Below are positions 17,561-27,005 of a stretch of 64,000 nucleotides of DNA, piece after piece. Both the position numbers and the translations under genes were made by a program. Each line of letters begins with the position of its first letter. The stretch's first letter is position 1. The notes below the pieces were generated by a model that made no database searches, had not been told where the DNA came from, and saw only the letters and a list, made by a program, of their open reading frames with translations. This DNA comes from Comamonas testosteroni (GTDB lineage: Bacteria; Pseudomonadota; Gammaproteobacteria; Burkholderiales; Burkholderiaceae_C): contig NZ_CP043568.1 of the NCBI RefSeq assembly GCF_014076415.1, forward strand, positions 4,278,001-4,342,000, written 5' to 3'.

Positions 17561-18352
17561 ATGCCGAGCCCTCACAACACAGCCCCGGACAACAACGCCA
17601 GCCATAGCGGTGGCGCCGGCGTCTCCACCCCGGCCTTCAGTCCTCTGTACCAGCAGATCAAGGGCCTGATCCTGCAAAGCCTGGAAGCTGGCGAATGGCG
17701 CCCCGGAGAACTGATCCCCAGTGAAATGGAGCTGGCAGCCCGTTTCAAGGTCAGCCAGGGCACGGTGCGCAAGGCAATCGATGAACTGGCCGCCGAAAAT
17801 CTGGTCATGCGCCGCCAGGGCAAGGGCACGTTCGTGGCCACTCACGCCGCCCAGCAGGTGCAGTACCGCTTTCTGAATCTGCGCCCCGATGCCGGCGACC
17901 TGCAGGGCGAAGGCCGCGCAGAGCGCCACATCCTGGAGTGCCGCCGCCTGCGCGCGCCCGCCGAAGTGGCCCGCGCCCTGGCCCTGCGCACCGGCGACGC
18001 CGTGATGCATGTGCGCCGCACCCTGTCCTTTGCCGCAATCCCGACTATTTTGGAGGACATCTGGCTGCCTGGCAACGCCTTCAAGGGGCTGACGGCGGAG
18101 CAGATGTCCAGCTACCAGGGCCCCACCTACGCCATGTTCGAGCTGGTCTATGGCGTGCGCATGGTTCGGGCCGACGAGAAAATTCGCGCCGTTCTGCCGG
18201 ATGCCGAGCAAGCCCAGCTGCTGAACATCCCCAGCACCACGCCGCTGCTCAGCGTGGAGCGAACTGCTTACACATACAACGATGTTCCCATGGAGTTACG
18301 GCGCGGCCTGTACCGCACCGACACCCATCATTACCGCAATGCTTTGAACTGA
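17561..18352 (+). CDS. GntR-family (HutC/UTRA subfamily) regulator, probable TCA-cycle regulator
   Basis: This 263-residue protein has a GntR winged helix (PLYQQIKGLILQSLEAGEWR, PGELIPSEMELAARFKVSQG, TVRKAIDELAAENLVMRRQG) and a UTRA ligand-binding domain (AVMHVRRTLSFAAIPTILED, then LLSVERTAYTYNDVPMELRR). The ATG at 17561 lacks a good ribosome site; a GTG at 17522 is the in-frame alternative. It lies between divergent mdh and co-directional sdhCDAB, so regulation of TCA genes by a carboxylic acid is the natural inference. The ligand is unknown. Confidence 0.85.
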   Translation: MPSPHNTAPDNNASHSGGAGVSTPAFSPLYQQIKGLILQSLEAGEWRPGELIPSEMELAARFKVSQGTVRKAIDELAAENLVMRRQGKGTFVATHAAQQVQYRFLNLRPDAGDLQGEGRAERHILECRRLRAPAEVARALALRTGDAVMHVRRTLSFAAIPTILEDIWLPGNAFKGLTAEQMSSYQGPTYAMFELVYGVRMVRADEKIRAVLPDAEQAQLLNIPSTTPLLSVERTAYTYNDVPMELRRGLYRTDTHHYRNALN

Positions 18353-18498
18353 ATCCCCCCGTAAAAGCGTTGATTGCAACAGAGCCCAATCATCTGCTAT
18401 GCAAATTCGGCTAACGGATTCTGCTGCATTGCAATAGAATTTTGTGTCGCTTCGCACTAGCGATTACAACGCAGTTACATCCACGAAAGTACCCTGCC

Positions 18499-18924
18499 AT
18501 GACAGAGCAAAAAGCAAAACAGCGGCCAGAGTTCCGCAATATCAACTTCTTCTCGGACCTACCGACCTATCGCCTGCCCCTGGCAGGCATTGTGTCCATC
18601 CTGCACCGCGTCAGCGGCCTGCTGATGGCGATCCTGCTGCCGTTCATCATCTGGATGTTCGACAACTCGATCTCGTCGGAAATTTCGTTTGATTCCTTCA
18701 CGTCGGTATTCGCAGGTCCCTTTGGCTGGTTTGCCAAGCTTGTCTGCCTGGCTCTGATCTGGGCCTATCTGCACCACTTCTGCGCAGGTGTCCGCCATCT
18801 GGTGATGGACGTGAACCACCATGCCGTGAACAAGCAGACCGGCAAATCCACCGCCGCAGTCGTGCTGTGCATCAGCGTTGCCCTGACCGTGGTGCTTGGC
18901 GCCAAGCTGTTTGGTCTGTACTGA
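18499..18924 (+). CDS. sdhC: Succinate dehydrogenase cytochrome b556 subunit
   Basis: This 141-residue subunit starts RPEFRNINFFSDLPTYRLPL and then has LAGIVSILHRVSGLLMAILL, the SdhC quinone-site motif (Ser, Arg and His conserved in the family), followed by three transmembrane helices. The segment YLHHFCAGVRHLVMDV holds the axial heme b histidine region. The start at 18499 is fixed by homology; no strong ribosome site is visible. It begins the sdhCDAB-sdhE-gltA run 146 bases after the GntR gene. Confidence 0.95.
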   Translation: MTEQKAKQRPEFRNINFFSDLPTYRLPLAGIVSILHRVSGLLMAILLPFIIWMFDNSISSEISFDSFTSVFAGPFGWFAKLVCLALIWAYLHHFCAGVRHLVMDVNHHAVNKQTGKSTAAVVLCISVALTVVLGAKLFGLY

Positions 18925-18965
18925 TCAGCGCCCAGTCAATAACACCTCACGATAAGGAAACAACC

Positions 18966-19331
18966 ATGTCCGTGAATTACGGCTCCAAGCGCACCGTTGT
19001 CGGTGCGCACTATGGCACCCGCGACTTTCTGGCCCAACGCTCTACCGCCGTCCTGATGGCGCTGTACACCGTTGTGCTGCTGGTGCGCTTTCTGACGGTC
19101 GGCGGCCCCGTGGGCTACGAGCAGTGGGCCGGCATTTTTGCTCCCCAGTGGATGAAGTTTCTGACCCTGGCCCTCTTCGTGGCTCTGGGCTGGCATGCCT
19201 GGATCGGCGTGCGTGACATCTGGATGGACTACGTCAAGCCCGTGGGCCTGCGCCTTGCACTGCAAGTGGTCACCATTGTCTGGCTGGTCGGCTGCATCGG
19301 CTGGGGCATCCAGGTTCTGTGGCGTCTCTGA
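18966..19331 (+). CDS. sdhD: Succinate dehydrogenase membrane anchor subunit
   Basis: This 121-residue three-helix membrane protein opens SVNYGSKRTVVGAHYGTRDF and contains FVALGWHAWIGVRDIWMDYV, the SdhD heme and quinone region with its conserved His, Arg and Asp. The ATG at 18966 is preceded by AAGGAA. With SdhC it anchors the complex and passes electrons to ubiquinone. The gap to sdhC is 41 bases. Confidence 0.95.
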   Translation: MSVNYGSKRTVVGAHYGTRDFLAQRSTAVLMALYTVVLLVRFLTVGGPVGYEQWAGIFAPQWMKFLTLALFVALGWHAWIGVRDIWMDYVKPVGLRLALQVVTIVWLVGCIGWGIQVLWRL

Positions 19332-19364
19332 TTGAGACACAGTCTCCACGATTGAAGGTTAAGA

Positions 19365-21170
19365 ATGAGCTACTCCAAAGCAAATATCACCAAGCGCAAG
19401 TTTGACGTCGTGATCGTCGGTGCCGGCGGCTCCGGCCTGCGCGCTGCGCTGGAACTGTCGCGCGCCGGTCTGTCCGTCGCCTCGCTGTCCAAGGTTTTCC
19501 CCACTCGCTCGCACACTGTGGCTGCTCAAGGCGGCGTGTCCGCATCGCTGGGCAACATGAGCGAAGACAACTGGCACTATCACTTCTACGACACCATCAA
19601 GGGCTCCGACTGGCTGGGCGACCAGGACGCCATCGAGTTCATGTGCCGTGAAGCGCCAAACGTCGTGATCGAGCTCGAGCACTTCGGCATGCCTTTCGAC
19701 CGCAATGCCGACGGCACCATCTACCAGCGTCCCTTCGGCGGCCACACCGCCAACTACGGCGAAAAGCCCGTGCAACGCGCCTGCGCCGCTGCTGACCGTA
19801 CCGGTCACGCCATGCTGCACACGCTGTACCAGCAGAACGTCAAGTCCAAGACCAACTTCTTCGTGGAGTGGATGGCGCTGGACCTGATCCGCAACACCCA
19901 GGGCGATGTGGTCGGCGTGACCGCACTGGAGCTGGAAACCGGCGACCTGTACGAGCTGCACGCCAAGGCCGTGCTGCTGGCCACCGGCGGTGCCGGCCGC
20001 ATCTTCCAGGCTTCGACCAACGCCTTCATCAACACCGGTGACGGCCTGGGCATGGCTGCTCGCGCAGGCATTCCTCTGCAGGACATGGAGTTCTGGCAGT
20101 TCCACCCCACCGGCGTGGCCGGTGCCGGCGTGCTGCTGACCGAAGGCTGCCGCGGCGAAGGCGCGATCTTGCTGAACAGCGAAGGCGAGCGCTTCATGGA
20201 GCGTTACGCTCCCACGCTGAAGGATCTGGCACCGCGTGACTTCGTGTCGCGCTCGATGGACCAGGAAATCAAGGAAGGTCGCGGCTGCGGTCCCAACAAG
20301 GACTACATCCTGATGAAGCTGGACCACCTGGGTGCCGAAACCATCCGCAAGCGTCTGCCTTCCGTGGAAGAAATCGGCCACAACTTCGCCAACGTGGACA
20401 TCACCAAGGAACCCATTCCCGTGGTTCCCACCATCCACTACCAGATGGGCGGCATCCCGACCAACATCAACGGTCAGGTCGTGGTCTGGGACGGTCAGCA
20501 GAACAATGTGGTCAACGGCCTCTACGCCGTGGGCGAATGCTCGTGCGTGTCCGTGCACGGCGCCAACCGCCTGGGCACCAACTCGCTGCTGGACCTGCTG
20601 GTCTTCGGCAAGTCTGCCGGCAAGCACATCGTGGAATTCGTCAACGGCTTCGGCGCTCACCACGAAGTGCCCGCCGACGGCGCTGACCGCACCCTGGCCC
20701 GCCTCAACCAGCTGCAAGACTCCAAGGACGGCACGTACGCCCAGGACGTCGCCGGCGAGATCCGTCAATCCATGCAGACTCATGCTGGCGTGTTCCGCAC
20801 GCAAAAGAGCATGGACGAAGGCGTGGAAAAGATCAATGCGATCCGCGAGAAGGTCGGCTCCGTGACCCTGAAGGACAAGTCCATGGTGTGGAACACCGCT
20901 CGCATGGAAGCCCTGGAAGTGGACAACCTGATCGAAGTGGCACAAGCCACCATGACCTCGGCCGCAGCCCGCAAGGAATGCCGTGGCGCACACACCGTGT
21001 ACGACTACGAGCACCCTGCCGACCACGCCGAATTCCCCCTGGGCCGCAACGACAAGGAATGGCTCAAGCACACACTGTGGGACAGCGCGACCAACAGCCT
21101 GACCTACAAGCCTGTGAACCTCAAGCCCCTGACCGTTGCCAGCGTTCCTCCCAAGGTCCGCACGTTCTAA
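19365..21170 (+). CDS. sdhA: Succinate dehydrogenase flavoprotein subunit
   Basis: This 601-residue protein has the FAD-binding VVIVGAGGSGLRAALELS at residues ~15-32 and the covalent flavin histidine (His50) in TRSHTVAAQGG. The active-site region includes FWQFHPTGVAGAGVLLTEGC, SRSMDQEIKEGRGCG and HGANRLGTNSLLDLLVFG. It oxidises succinate to fumarate at the membrane. Length and gene order are standard. Confidence 0.98.
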   Translation: MSYSKANITKRKFDVVIVGAGGSGLRAALELSRAGLSVASLSKVFPTRSHTVAAQGGVSASLGNMSEDNWHYHFYDTIKGSDWLGDQDAIEFMCREAPNVVIELEHFGMPFDRNADGTIYQRPFGGHTANYGEKPVQRACAAADRTGHAMLHTLYQQNVKSKTNFFVEWMALDLIRNTQGDVVGVTALELETGDLYELHAKAVLLATGGAGRIFQASTNAFINTGDGLGMAARAGIPLQDMEFWQFHPTGVAGAGVLLTEGCRGEGAILLNSEGERFMERYAPTLKDLAPRDFVSRSMDQEIKEGRGCGPNKDYILMKLDHLGAETIRKRLPSVEEIGHNFANVDITKEPIPVVPTIHYQMGGIPTNINGQVVVWDGQQNNVVNGLYAVGECSCVSVHGANRLGTNSLLDLLVFGKSAGKHIVEFVNGFGAHHEVPADGADRTLARLNQLQDSKDGTYAQDVAGEIRQSMQTHAGVFRTQKSMDEGVEKINAIREKVGSVTLKDKSMVWNTARMEALEVDNLIEVAQATMTSAAARKECRGAHTVYDYEHPADHAEFPLGRNDKEWLKHTLWDSATNSLTYKPVNLKPLTVASVPPKVRTF

Positions 21171-21197
21171 TTCAGCAGCCCACGAGAGAAGATCAAA

Positions 21198-21902
21198 ATG
21201 AAGCGCACATTCAAAATCTACCGCTACGATCCGGACAAAGACGCCAAGCCCTACATGCAAACAGTGCAAGTGGAGCTGGACGGTCACGAGCGCATGCTGC
21301 TGGACGCCCTGGTCAAGCTCAAGGCCATGGATCCTTCCATCGCCTTCCGCCGCTCCTGCCGTGAAGGCGTGTGCGGCTCCGACGCCATGAACATCAACGG
21401 CAAGAACGGTCTGGCCTGCCTGACGAACATGAACACCCTCAAGGGCGACATCGTTCTCAAGCCCCTGCCCGGCCTGCCCGTCATCCGCGATCTGATCGTG
21501 GACATGACCCAGTTCTTCAAGCAGTACCACTCGATCAAGCCCTACCTGCAAAGCGATGTCTACGCCTCGCCCAGCAAGGAGCGCCTGCAGTCGCCCGAAG
21601 AGCGCGAAGAGCTCAACGGCCTGTACGAGTGCATTCTGTGCGCCAGCTGCTCCACCAGCTGCCCCTCGTTCTGGTGGAACCCCGACAAGTTCGTGGGCCC
21701 GGCCGGTCTGCTGCAGGCTTACCGCTTCATCGCGGACAGCCGCGACACAGCCACGGGCGAGCGCCTTGACAATCTGGAAGATCCTTACCGCCTCTTCCGC
21801 TGCCACACCATCATGAACTGCGTGGACGTGTGCCCCAAGCACCTGAACCCCACCGCAGCCATTGGCAAGATCAAGGAGCTGATGGTTCGTCGAACCGTCT
21901 GA
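21198..21902 (+). CDS. sdhB: Succinate dehydrogenase iron-sulfur subunit
   Basis: This 234-residue protein has an N-terminal 2Fe-2S domain (Cys54, Cys59, Asp62 in the place often held by Cys, Cys74 in CREGVCGSDAMNINGKNGLA plus C) and a C-terminal helical domain with CILCASCSTSCPSFWWN and CHTIMNCVDVCPKHLNP for the 4Fe-4S and 3Fe-4S clusters. It relays electrons from SdhA to the membrane subunits. The stop codon overlaps the sdhE start by one base. Confidence 0.98.
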   Translation: MKRTFKIYRYDPDKDAKPYMQTVQVELDGHERMLLDALVKLKAMDPSIAFRRSCREGVCGSDAMNINGKNGLACLTNMNTLKGDIVLKPLPGLPVIRDLIVDMTQFFKQYHSIKPYLQSDVYASPSKERLQSPEEREELNGLYECILCASCSTSCPSFWWNPDKFVGPAGLLQAYRFIADSRDTATGERLDNLEDPYRLFRCHTIMNCVDVCPKHLNPTAAIGKIKELMVRRTV

Positions 21903-22195
21903 TGCTGATGACGAATACTCTGCTCGACGAACGTGAGCGCGACCTGCTGAGGTGGCGCAGCCGCCGTGGCCTGGTTGAGAACGATCTGTTCATCGAGCAG
22001 TTCTTCGCCACCTACGGAAGCCAGCTCACGCGGAGACACGCGACTGGCCTGTCTGCCTTGATGGATCTGGCAGACAACGACCTGATGGATCTTTTCTTGC
22101 GTCGCAAGGAACCTGAAGGACAACTCGATACCCAAGAAGTCAGGGAAGTGCTGGAGATGGTGCGCAAGCGCCAGCCCGGTAACTGTCCCCAGTAG
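21902..22195 (+). CDS. sdhE: FAD assembly factor SdhE
   Basis: This 97-residue protein contains RDLLRWRSRRGLVENDLFIE, with the RGxxE-type motif that SdhE uses to help attach FAD to SdhA, followed by FFATYGSQLT and ALMDLADNDLMDLFLRRKEP. The start overlaps the sdhB stop (TGATG), so translation is coupled; a second ATG two codons later is equally possible. Its place between sdhB and gltA is usual in betaproteobacteria. Confidence 0.93.
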   Translation: MLMTNTLLDERERDLLRWRSRRGLVENDLFIEQFFATYGSQLTRRHATGLSALMDLADNDLMDLFLRRKEPEGQLDTQEVREVLEMVRKRQPGNCPQ

Positions 22196-22225
22196 GCTAG
22201 GCAAACTAGAGAAGGAAGTTTGGAA

Positions 22226-23536
22226 ATGAAACTCGCTGACAACAAAGCAACGCTGTCTTTCAGCAATGGCGCTCCCAGTGTGGAAATGCCGGTGTACCAG
22301 GGCAATATCGGCCCGGATGTGATCGACATCCGCAAGCTCTATGCCCAGACTGGCATGTTCACGTATGACCCGGGCTTCCTCTCTACCGCCGCCTGCCAAT
22401 CCGCCATCACCTACATCGATGGCGACAAGGGCGAGCTGCTGTACCGCGGCTACCCCATCGAACAACTGGCCAAGAACTGCAACTTCCTGGAAACCTGCTA
22501 CCTGCTGCTGTACGGGGAGCTGCCCAACGAGAAGGAAAAGGCCAACTTCGAAGAGCTGGTGACCAAGCACACCATGGTCAACGAGCAGATGCAGTTCTTC
22601 CTGCGCGGCTTCCGTCGTGATGCACACCCCATGGCCGTGCTGACCGGTCTGGTGGGCGGCATGTCGGCCTTCTACCACGACAGCACCGACATCACCAACC
22701 CAGAGCACCGCAACATCGCTGCGATCCGCCTGATCGCCAAGATGCCTACTCTGGTCGCCATGGCATACAAGTACGGTATGGGCCAGCCCTACATGTACCC
22801 CAAGAACGACCTGTCGTATGCCGGCAACTTCATGCGCATGATGTTCGGCAACCCCTGCGAAGAGTACAAGGTCAACCCCGTGGTTGAGCGCGCTCTGGAC
22901 CGCATCTTCATCCTGCACGCCGACCACGAGCAAAATGCCTCGACCTCCACCGTGCGTCTGTGCGGTTCTTCGGGCACCAACCCCTTTGCCGCCATCTCCG
23001 CTGGCGTGGCCTGTCTGTGGGGCCCTGCCCACGGCGGCGCCAACGAAGCCTGCCTGAACATGCTGGAAGGCATCCAGGCCAACGGCGGCATCGAAAAGGT
23101 CGGCGAGTTCATGGAACAGGTCAAGGACAAGACCAGCGGCGTGAAGCTGATGGGCTTTGGCCACCGCGTCTACAAGAACTACGACCCCCGCGCCAAGCTG
23201 ATGCAGGAAACCTGCAACGAAATCCTGGCCGAGCTGGGCCTGGAAAACGACCCCCTGTTCGCCCTGGCCAAGAAGCTGGAAAAGATTGCACTGGAAGACG
23301 ACTACTTCGTCCAGCGCAAGCTCTACCCCAACGTGGACTTCTACTCCGGCATCGTGCAGCGAGCCATCGGCATCCCCGTCAACCTGTTCACCGGCATCTT
23401 CGCTCTGGCCCGTACCGTGGGCTGGATCGCTCAGCTCAACGAACAAATGGCCGACCCCGAGTACAAGATCGGTCGTCCCCGCCAGTTGTTCACCGGCTCC
23501 GTGTCGCGCGACGTCAAGCCTATCGCTCAGCGTTGA
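22226..23536 (+). CDS. gltA: Citrate synthase (type II)
   Basis: This 436-residue enzyme condenses acetyl-CoA and oxaloacetate. Catalytic regions are visible at [20 protein letters not shown], the His of [17 protein letters not shown], and [17 protein letters not shown], with an Asp in [20 protein letters not shown]. The ATG at 22226 has GAAGGAAG upstream; a TTG two codons earlier is disregarded. It ends the TCA run and is followed by two hairpins. Confidence 0.98.
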   Translation: MKLADNKATLSFSNGAPSVEMPVYQGNIGPDVIDIRKLYAQTGMFTYDPGFLSTAACQSAITYIDGDKGELLYRGYPIEQLAKNCNFLETCYLLLYGELPNEKEKANFEELVTKHTMVNEQMQFFLRGFRRDAHPMAVLTGLVGGMSAFYHDSTDITNPEHRNIAAIRLIAKMPTLVAMAYKYGMGQPYMYPKNDLSYAGNFMRMMFGNPCEEYKVNPVVERALDRIFILHADHEQNASTSTVRLCGSSGTNPFAAISAGVACLWGPAHGGANEACLNMLEGIQANGGIEKVGEFMEQVKDKTSGVKLMGFGHRVYKNYDPRAKLMQETCNEILAELGLENDPLFALAKKLEKIALEDDYFVQRKLYPNVDFYSGIVQRAIGIPVNLFTGIFALARTVGWIAQLNEQMADPEYKIGRPRQLFTGSVSRDVKPIAQR

Positions 23537-23548
23537 TCGGCGCACCCA

Positions 23549-23612
23549 GGCCCGGATTTCCGGGCCCGATGGTGGCAAAAAGCCCGCAGACTGCAAAGTC
23601 CGCGGGCTTTTT
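23549..23612 (+). terminator. Terminator region of the sdh-gltA operon
   Basis: A first stem GGCCCGG...CCGGGCC (23549-23566) is followed by a stronger hairpin: AAAAAGCCCGC (23577-23587) pairs with GCGGGCTTTTT (23602-23612), with an inner GACT/AGTC. The second ends in a T-run and is the likely intrinsic terminator. Confidence 0.85.
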
Positions 23613-23645
23613 TACTTGATCCATCGACCTCAGCCTTGGTAAAAC

Positions 23646-23726
23646 CATAGCTGGTTACGCAAGACACAGGTTGATTTCAACCTTAAATCACCCCAGTATC
23701 CTTTGATACAAAGCGCTAGCCGCTAT
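23646..23726. repeat. 81-bp dispersed element, family 1, copy B
   Basis: The left end is CATAGCTGGTTACGC and the right end GCGCTAGCCGCTAT, exactly 81 bases in all as in copies A and C. The ends are imperfectly complementary. It sits between the gltA terminator and the NTF2-like gene and could affect that gene's promoter. Confidence 0.65.
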
Positions 23727-23796
23727 AGAAATTCATGGCCCGTGCCTGAACCGCAATCAGAGCCAGTCCTGCCATCCATTTTTCATACTCGTTCCC

Positions 23797-24210
23797 ATGC
23801 ATGCAAAACGACAACGCAATCTGGAGCTGGCCCATGCCGTGCTCGACTGGAACCAGCGCCACCTGAACCGTCACACCACGCTGAGCCGCGAGCAGGTCGC
23901 CGAGTGCTTTGCCGAGCAATTCGTGGTCGAGCCTAACGGCCGCCACTATGCTGCCAGCCTCGAGAGCTATCGCGAATTTCTCGAAGGCATGAAGCTGGAC
24001 ATGGAAGGCATTCGCTACGACATCCGGCACACCACGGCCGACGAGGACTCCGTGGTCTTTTCCATGGATGTATGCATCACCAAGACCGATGGCAGCACCC
24101 AGCACTTTGTCGCCATGCTGCTCATGCGCTTTGACGAGCATGGAAAAGTCAGCCTGTGGCACGAGGTCTATCTGCCACGACCCCAAGCCGGCGCGCAGCA
24201 AGACCGCTGA
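23797..24210 (+). CDS. NTF2-like (SnoaL-type) small protein
   Basis: This 137-residue protein has the alpha-beta cone pattern: an N-terminal helix (LELAHAVLDWNQRHLN), CFAEQFVVEPNGRHYAASLE, YREFLEGMKLDMEGIRYDIR, then beta strands DSVVFSMDVCITKTDGSTQH and FVAMLLMRFDEHGKVSLWHE. This matches the nuclear transport factor 2-like superfamily, which holds isomerases, hydrolases and binding proteins. No catalytic assignment is possible. A minus-strand frame over the same place is less protein-like. No ribosome site is evident at 23797. Confidence 0.75.
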   Translation: MHAKRQRNLELAHAVLDWNQRHLNRHTTLSREQVAECFAEQFVVEPNGRHYAASLESYREFLEGMKLDMEGIRYDIRHTTADEDSVVFSMDVCITKTDGSTQHFVAMLLMRFDEHGKVSLWHEVYLPRPQAGAQQDR

Positions 24211-24225
24211 CGCAGATGGCCCCCG

Positions 24226-25221
24226 TCAAGGCACGAGCAAAATGGGCTGCTGGGCGCCATGCGCCTCCAGCTGCCTGTGGGCCTGCGCCGCATCGGCCAG
24301 CGCAAACTCCTGCGGCTCGCCCATGCGGAAATGCTTTTTGCGCAGCGCCTCGAACAGGCGGGCGGCCATGGCATCGCGCTCTTTGGGCTTTTTGACGAAG
24401 TGAAACACCATGGGCCGGCACACGCTGTTCGACTTCGCGGCCAGACGCGCAATCTCCAGCGGCGGCACCGGACCGGAAGACTGCCCGTACATCACCAACT
24501 GGCCGCCGATGCCGAGACTGGCCAGCGAGGCGTCAAAGCTGTCCTTGCCCACGCCGTCATAAGCCACATCCACGCCTTCGCCGCCAGTCAGCTGCTGCAC
24601 GCGCGCAGCCACATCCTGGGCGCCCGCACCGCGATAGCGGATCACCTCCACGCAGCCGGCCTGATCGGCCTTTTTTGCCGTGGCATCGCTGCCCGCCGTA
24701 CCGATCACCATGGCTCCCAGCTGCGTGGCCCACTGGCTCAGAATCTGCCCCATGCCGCCACCGGCGGCCTGCACCAGAATCCGCGAGCCCTGACTTACCC
24801 GGGCCACCCGGTGCAGCAGCACATCGGCGGTCAGCCCGCGCAGCAGGCTGGATGCGACCAGAGCGTCGCTGAGGTCATCGGGCACGGCAATCAGCTCGTC
24901 GGCCGCAATCACGCGCTCGGCGGCGTAGATGGAATAGGCGCCAGAGACATAGCAGACCCGGTCTCCTTGCTTGAAGCGGGTCACGCCCTCCGCCACTTCG
25001 ACCACGACCCCCACGGCTTCGATGCCGGGCGTGCCCGGCAGTGCCAGCGTCTTGTAAAGCCCCGAGCGCACATAGATATCATGAAAATTCACGCCAATGC
25101 GCGTGTGCTGCACGCGCACCTGACCGGCCGCCAGTGACTGCGAAGCGACCGAGGCGATCTTCAGAACCTCGGGGCCTCCGTATTCCGTCATGACAATGGC
25201 TTGATGCGTGGCCTGAATCAT
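24226..25221 (-). CDS. NADPH:quinone oxidoreductase (zinc-independent MDR family)
   Basis: This 331-residue medium-chain dehydrogenase resembles QorA. It has the N-terminal GroES-like domain (VMTEYGGPEVLKI, VNFHDIYVRSGLYK, LPGTPGIEAVGVVVEVAEGV) and an NADPH Rossmann fold with ILVQAAGGGMGQILSQWATQ and VDVAYDGVGKDSF. The zinc ligands of alcohol dehydrogenases are absent. It probably reduces quinones or enones. The ATG at 25221 has GAGGAG upstream. It is divergent from the helicase gene, with ~125 bases between. Confidence 0.9.
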   Translation of the reverse strand: MIQATHQAIVMTEYGGPEVLKIASVASQSLAAGQVRVQHTRIGVNFHDIYVRSGLYKTLALPGTPGIEAVGVVVEVAEGVTRFKQGDRVCYVSGAYSIYAAERVIAADELIAVPDDLSDALVASSLLRGLTADVLLHRVARVSQGSRILVQAAGGGMGQILSQWATQLGAMVIGTAGSDATAKKADQAGCVEVIRYRGAGAQDVAARVQQLTGGEGVDVAYDGVGKDSFDASLASLGIGGQLVMYGQSSGPVPPLEIARLAAKSNSVCRPMVFHFVKKPKERDAMAARLFEALRKKHFRMGEPQEFALADAAQAHRQLEAHGAQQPILLVP

Positions 25222-25346
25222 GATTTGCGCTCCTCTATGGTTGGAATCCTCCGAATGTAGCCTGCCGCCGCACTTGTCCCTGCGCCCCGCTGCGACGCGG
25301 CAATTCCCGCACAATGCGCCTCCTGCACACCGCTATTGATTCTTCT

Positions 25347-26642
25347 ATGTCTTTTGCCCCCCTAGGCCTGCGCGCCGAGCTTCTGGATGCCACACTCGAT
25401 CTGGGTCTGCGCGACGCGACGCCGATTCAGACCGAGGCCATCCCCGCCGTGCTGGCCGGGCGCGATCTCTGGGCCTGCGCGCCCACGGGCTCGGGCAAGA
25501 CCATGGCCTATCTGCTGCCCCTGCTGCAGACCTGGCTGGCGCAAAAGCGCGGCCACACCGGCTTTGTGCGGCCGCTGGCCAACTTGATTCTGGTGCCTAC
25601 GCGCGAGCTGGCCCTGCAGGTTCATGAAAGCCTGAGCGACATCACACGCCAGCTGCGTGAGCAACCACGCAGCCGCGTGGTCTATGGCGGTGTCTCCATC
25701 AACCCGCAGATGATGCAGCTGCGTGGCAGCGCCGACTTTCTGGTCGCCACACCGGGCCGCCTGCTGGATCTGGTGGAACACAATGCCGTGCGCCTGAACG
25801 CGGTGCAGCATCTGGTTCTGGACGAGGCCGATCGCCTGCTGGACCAGGGCTTTGCCGAAGAGCTCAACCGCGTGCTGGCCCTGCTGCCCGCCAAACGCCA
25901 GACCCTGCTGTTCTCAGCCACCTTCCCGCAGAACGTGGAGGCGCTGGCCACCCGCCTGCTGCACGACCCCGTTCGCGTGCAGGTCGATGCCGACCAAGCC
26001 GCCGAGCACTCGACCAGCCCCGAGAACATCAGCCAGCGCGCCATTGCCGTGGACAGCACCCGCCGCACCCAGCTGCTGCGCCTGCTCGTCAAGGAGGGCG
26101 AGAACCAGCCCGAATGGGAGCGAGCCCTGGTCTTTGTCGCCAAGCGCCACACCGCCGAAATGCTGGCCGACAAGCTCTACAAGGCAGGCATCTACGCCAC
26201 CACCTTCCACGGCGATATGAGCCAGGGTGCGCGCAAGGACGTGCTCGACCAGTTCAAGGCCAAGCGCTGGCAACTGCTCATCACCACCGACCTGGCCGCG
26301 CGCGGCATCGATATCGCACAGCTGCCCACGGTCATCAACTACGACCTGCCCCGCTCGGCCGCCGACTATATTCATAGAATTGGCCGCACGGGTCGCGCAG
26401 GACATGTGGGTTCCGCTATTACCTTTGTTCCCCCCGCAGAAACCGCACACTGGAAACTGATCTGCAAGCGCAACCAGCTCGAAATCGCTCTGGAGCAAAT
26501 TCAGGGCTTTGAGCCCACCGAAGCCGTGCCTCCACCGCCGGTTGCACAAGATGGCAACGGAGGTATCAAGGGTCGCAGACCCAGCAAGAAGGACAAGCTG
26601 CGCGCCGCAGCTGCAGCCGCGAAACAGCAGCCAGCCGATTAA
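25347..26642 (+). CDS. DEAD-box RNA helicase, RhlE-like
   Basis: This 431-residue protein carries the DEAD-box motifs in order: Q motif (FAPLGLRAELLDAT...TPIQTEAI), APTGSGKT (residues 45-52), PTRELA, TPGRLLDL, DEAD (about 159-162), SAT, TTDLAARGIDI and HRIGRTGRAG. A short basic tail rich in Lys and Ala (RRPSKKDKLRAAAAAAKQQ) follows and may bind RNA. The ATG at 25347 is preferred to one at 25314, which overlaps upstream sequence without homology. A role in ribosome assembly or mRNA turnover is inferred from the family. Confidence 0.93.
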   Translation: MSFAPLGLRAELLDATLDLGLRDATPIQTEAIPAVLAGRDLWACAPTGSGKTMAYLLPLLQTWLAQKRGHTGFVRPLANLILVPTRELALQVHESLSDITRQLREQPRSRVVYGGVSINPQMMQLRGSADFLVATPGRLLDLVEHNAVRLNAVQHLVLDEADRLLDQGFAEELNRVLALLPAKRQTLLFSATFPQNVEALATRLLHDPVRVQVDADQAAEHSTSPENISQRAIAVDSTRRTQLLRLLVKEGENQPEWERALVFVAKRHTAEMLADKLYKAGIYATTFHGDMSQGARKDVLDQFKAKRWQLLITTDLAARGIDIAQLPTVINYDLPRSAADYIHRIGRTGRAGHVGSAITFVPPAETAHWKLICKRNQLEIALEQIQGFEPTEAVPPPPVAQDGNGGIKGRRPSKKDKLRAAAAAAKQQPAD

Positions 26643-26684
26643 GCGCTGCCAACAAGGCCGAGACTCCCTCGCCCAAGCTCATCC

Positions 26685-26709
26685 AAAGGCCGCCCATGCG
26701 GCCTTTTTT
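26685..26709 (+). terminator. Intrinsic terminator of the DEAD-box helicase gene
   Basis: AAAGGCCGC (26685-26693) pairs with GCGGCCTTT (26698-26706) around a CCAT loop and continues into a T-run. The following ~295 bases (26710-27005) are AT-richer and hold no gene. Confidence 0.85.
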
Positions 26710-27005
26710 GCGTCTGACAGAGAGCGCCTTCAACCAGGCCGGACGCAGCCGCGCCCCCTCCTTCCGCTTTTTCGACAGTGAAATCTCCAAATTTTCATAA
26801 ACCCAATTGAAATTCAATCACCAATAGATAAGAGCTATTCCTACACCGCAAAACACGATAGTCAAAGACATTGAGAAACATGGTTTACATGAATTTCTTA
26901 AATAGAAATTGGTAAGCCTGGTCCCTTGCCATCGCAGCGAATGCGAGCCAAGGATGTCACTGACCTGTCTGCATGCGCCTGTAAAGCGATGCGGGGGGAA
27001 CGGCA

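Noticed and set aside
19359..21842. An 827-codon open frame on the minus strand.
   Set aside because: It is exactly antisense to sdhA and sdhB, which have clear catalytic motifs. Its His/Val/Leu-rich composition is typical of the complement of high-GC genes.
21785..23596. A 603-codon minus-strand frame opposite sdhE and gltA.
   Set aside because: Shadow of gltA; composition as expected from complementing high-GC codons.
23716..24201. A 161-codon minus-strand frame over the NTF2-like gene.
   Set aside because: The plus-strand product has the helix and strand order of the NTF2-like fold; the minus-strand one has none.
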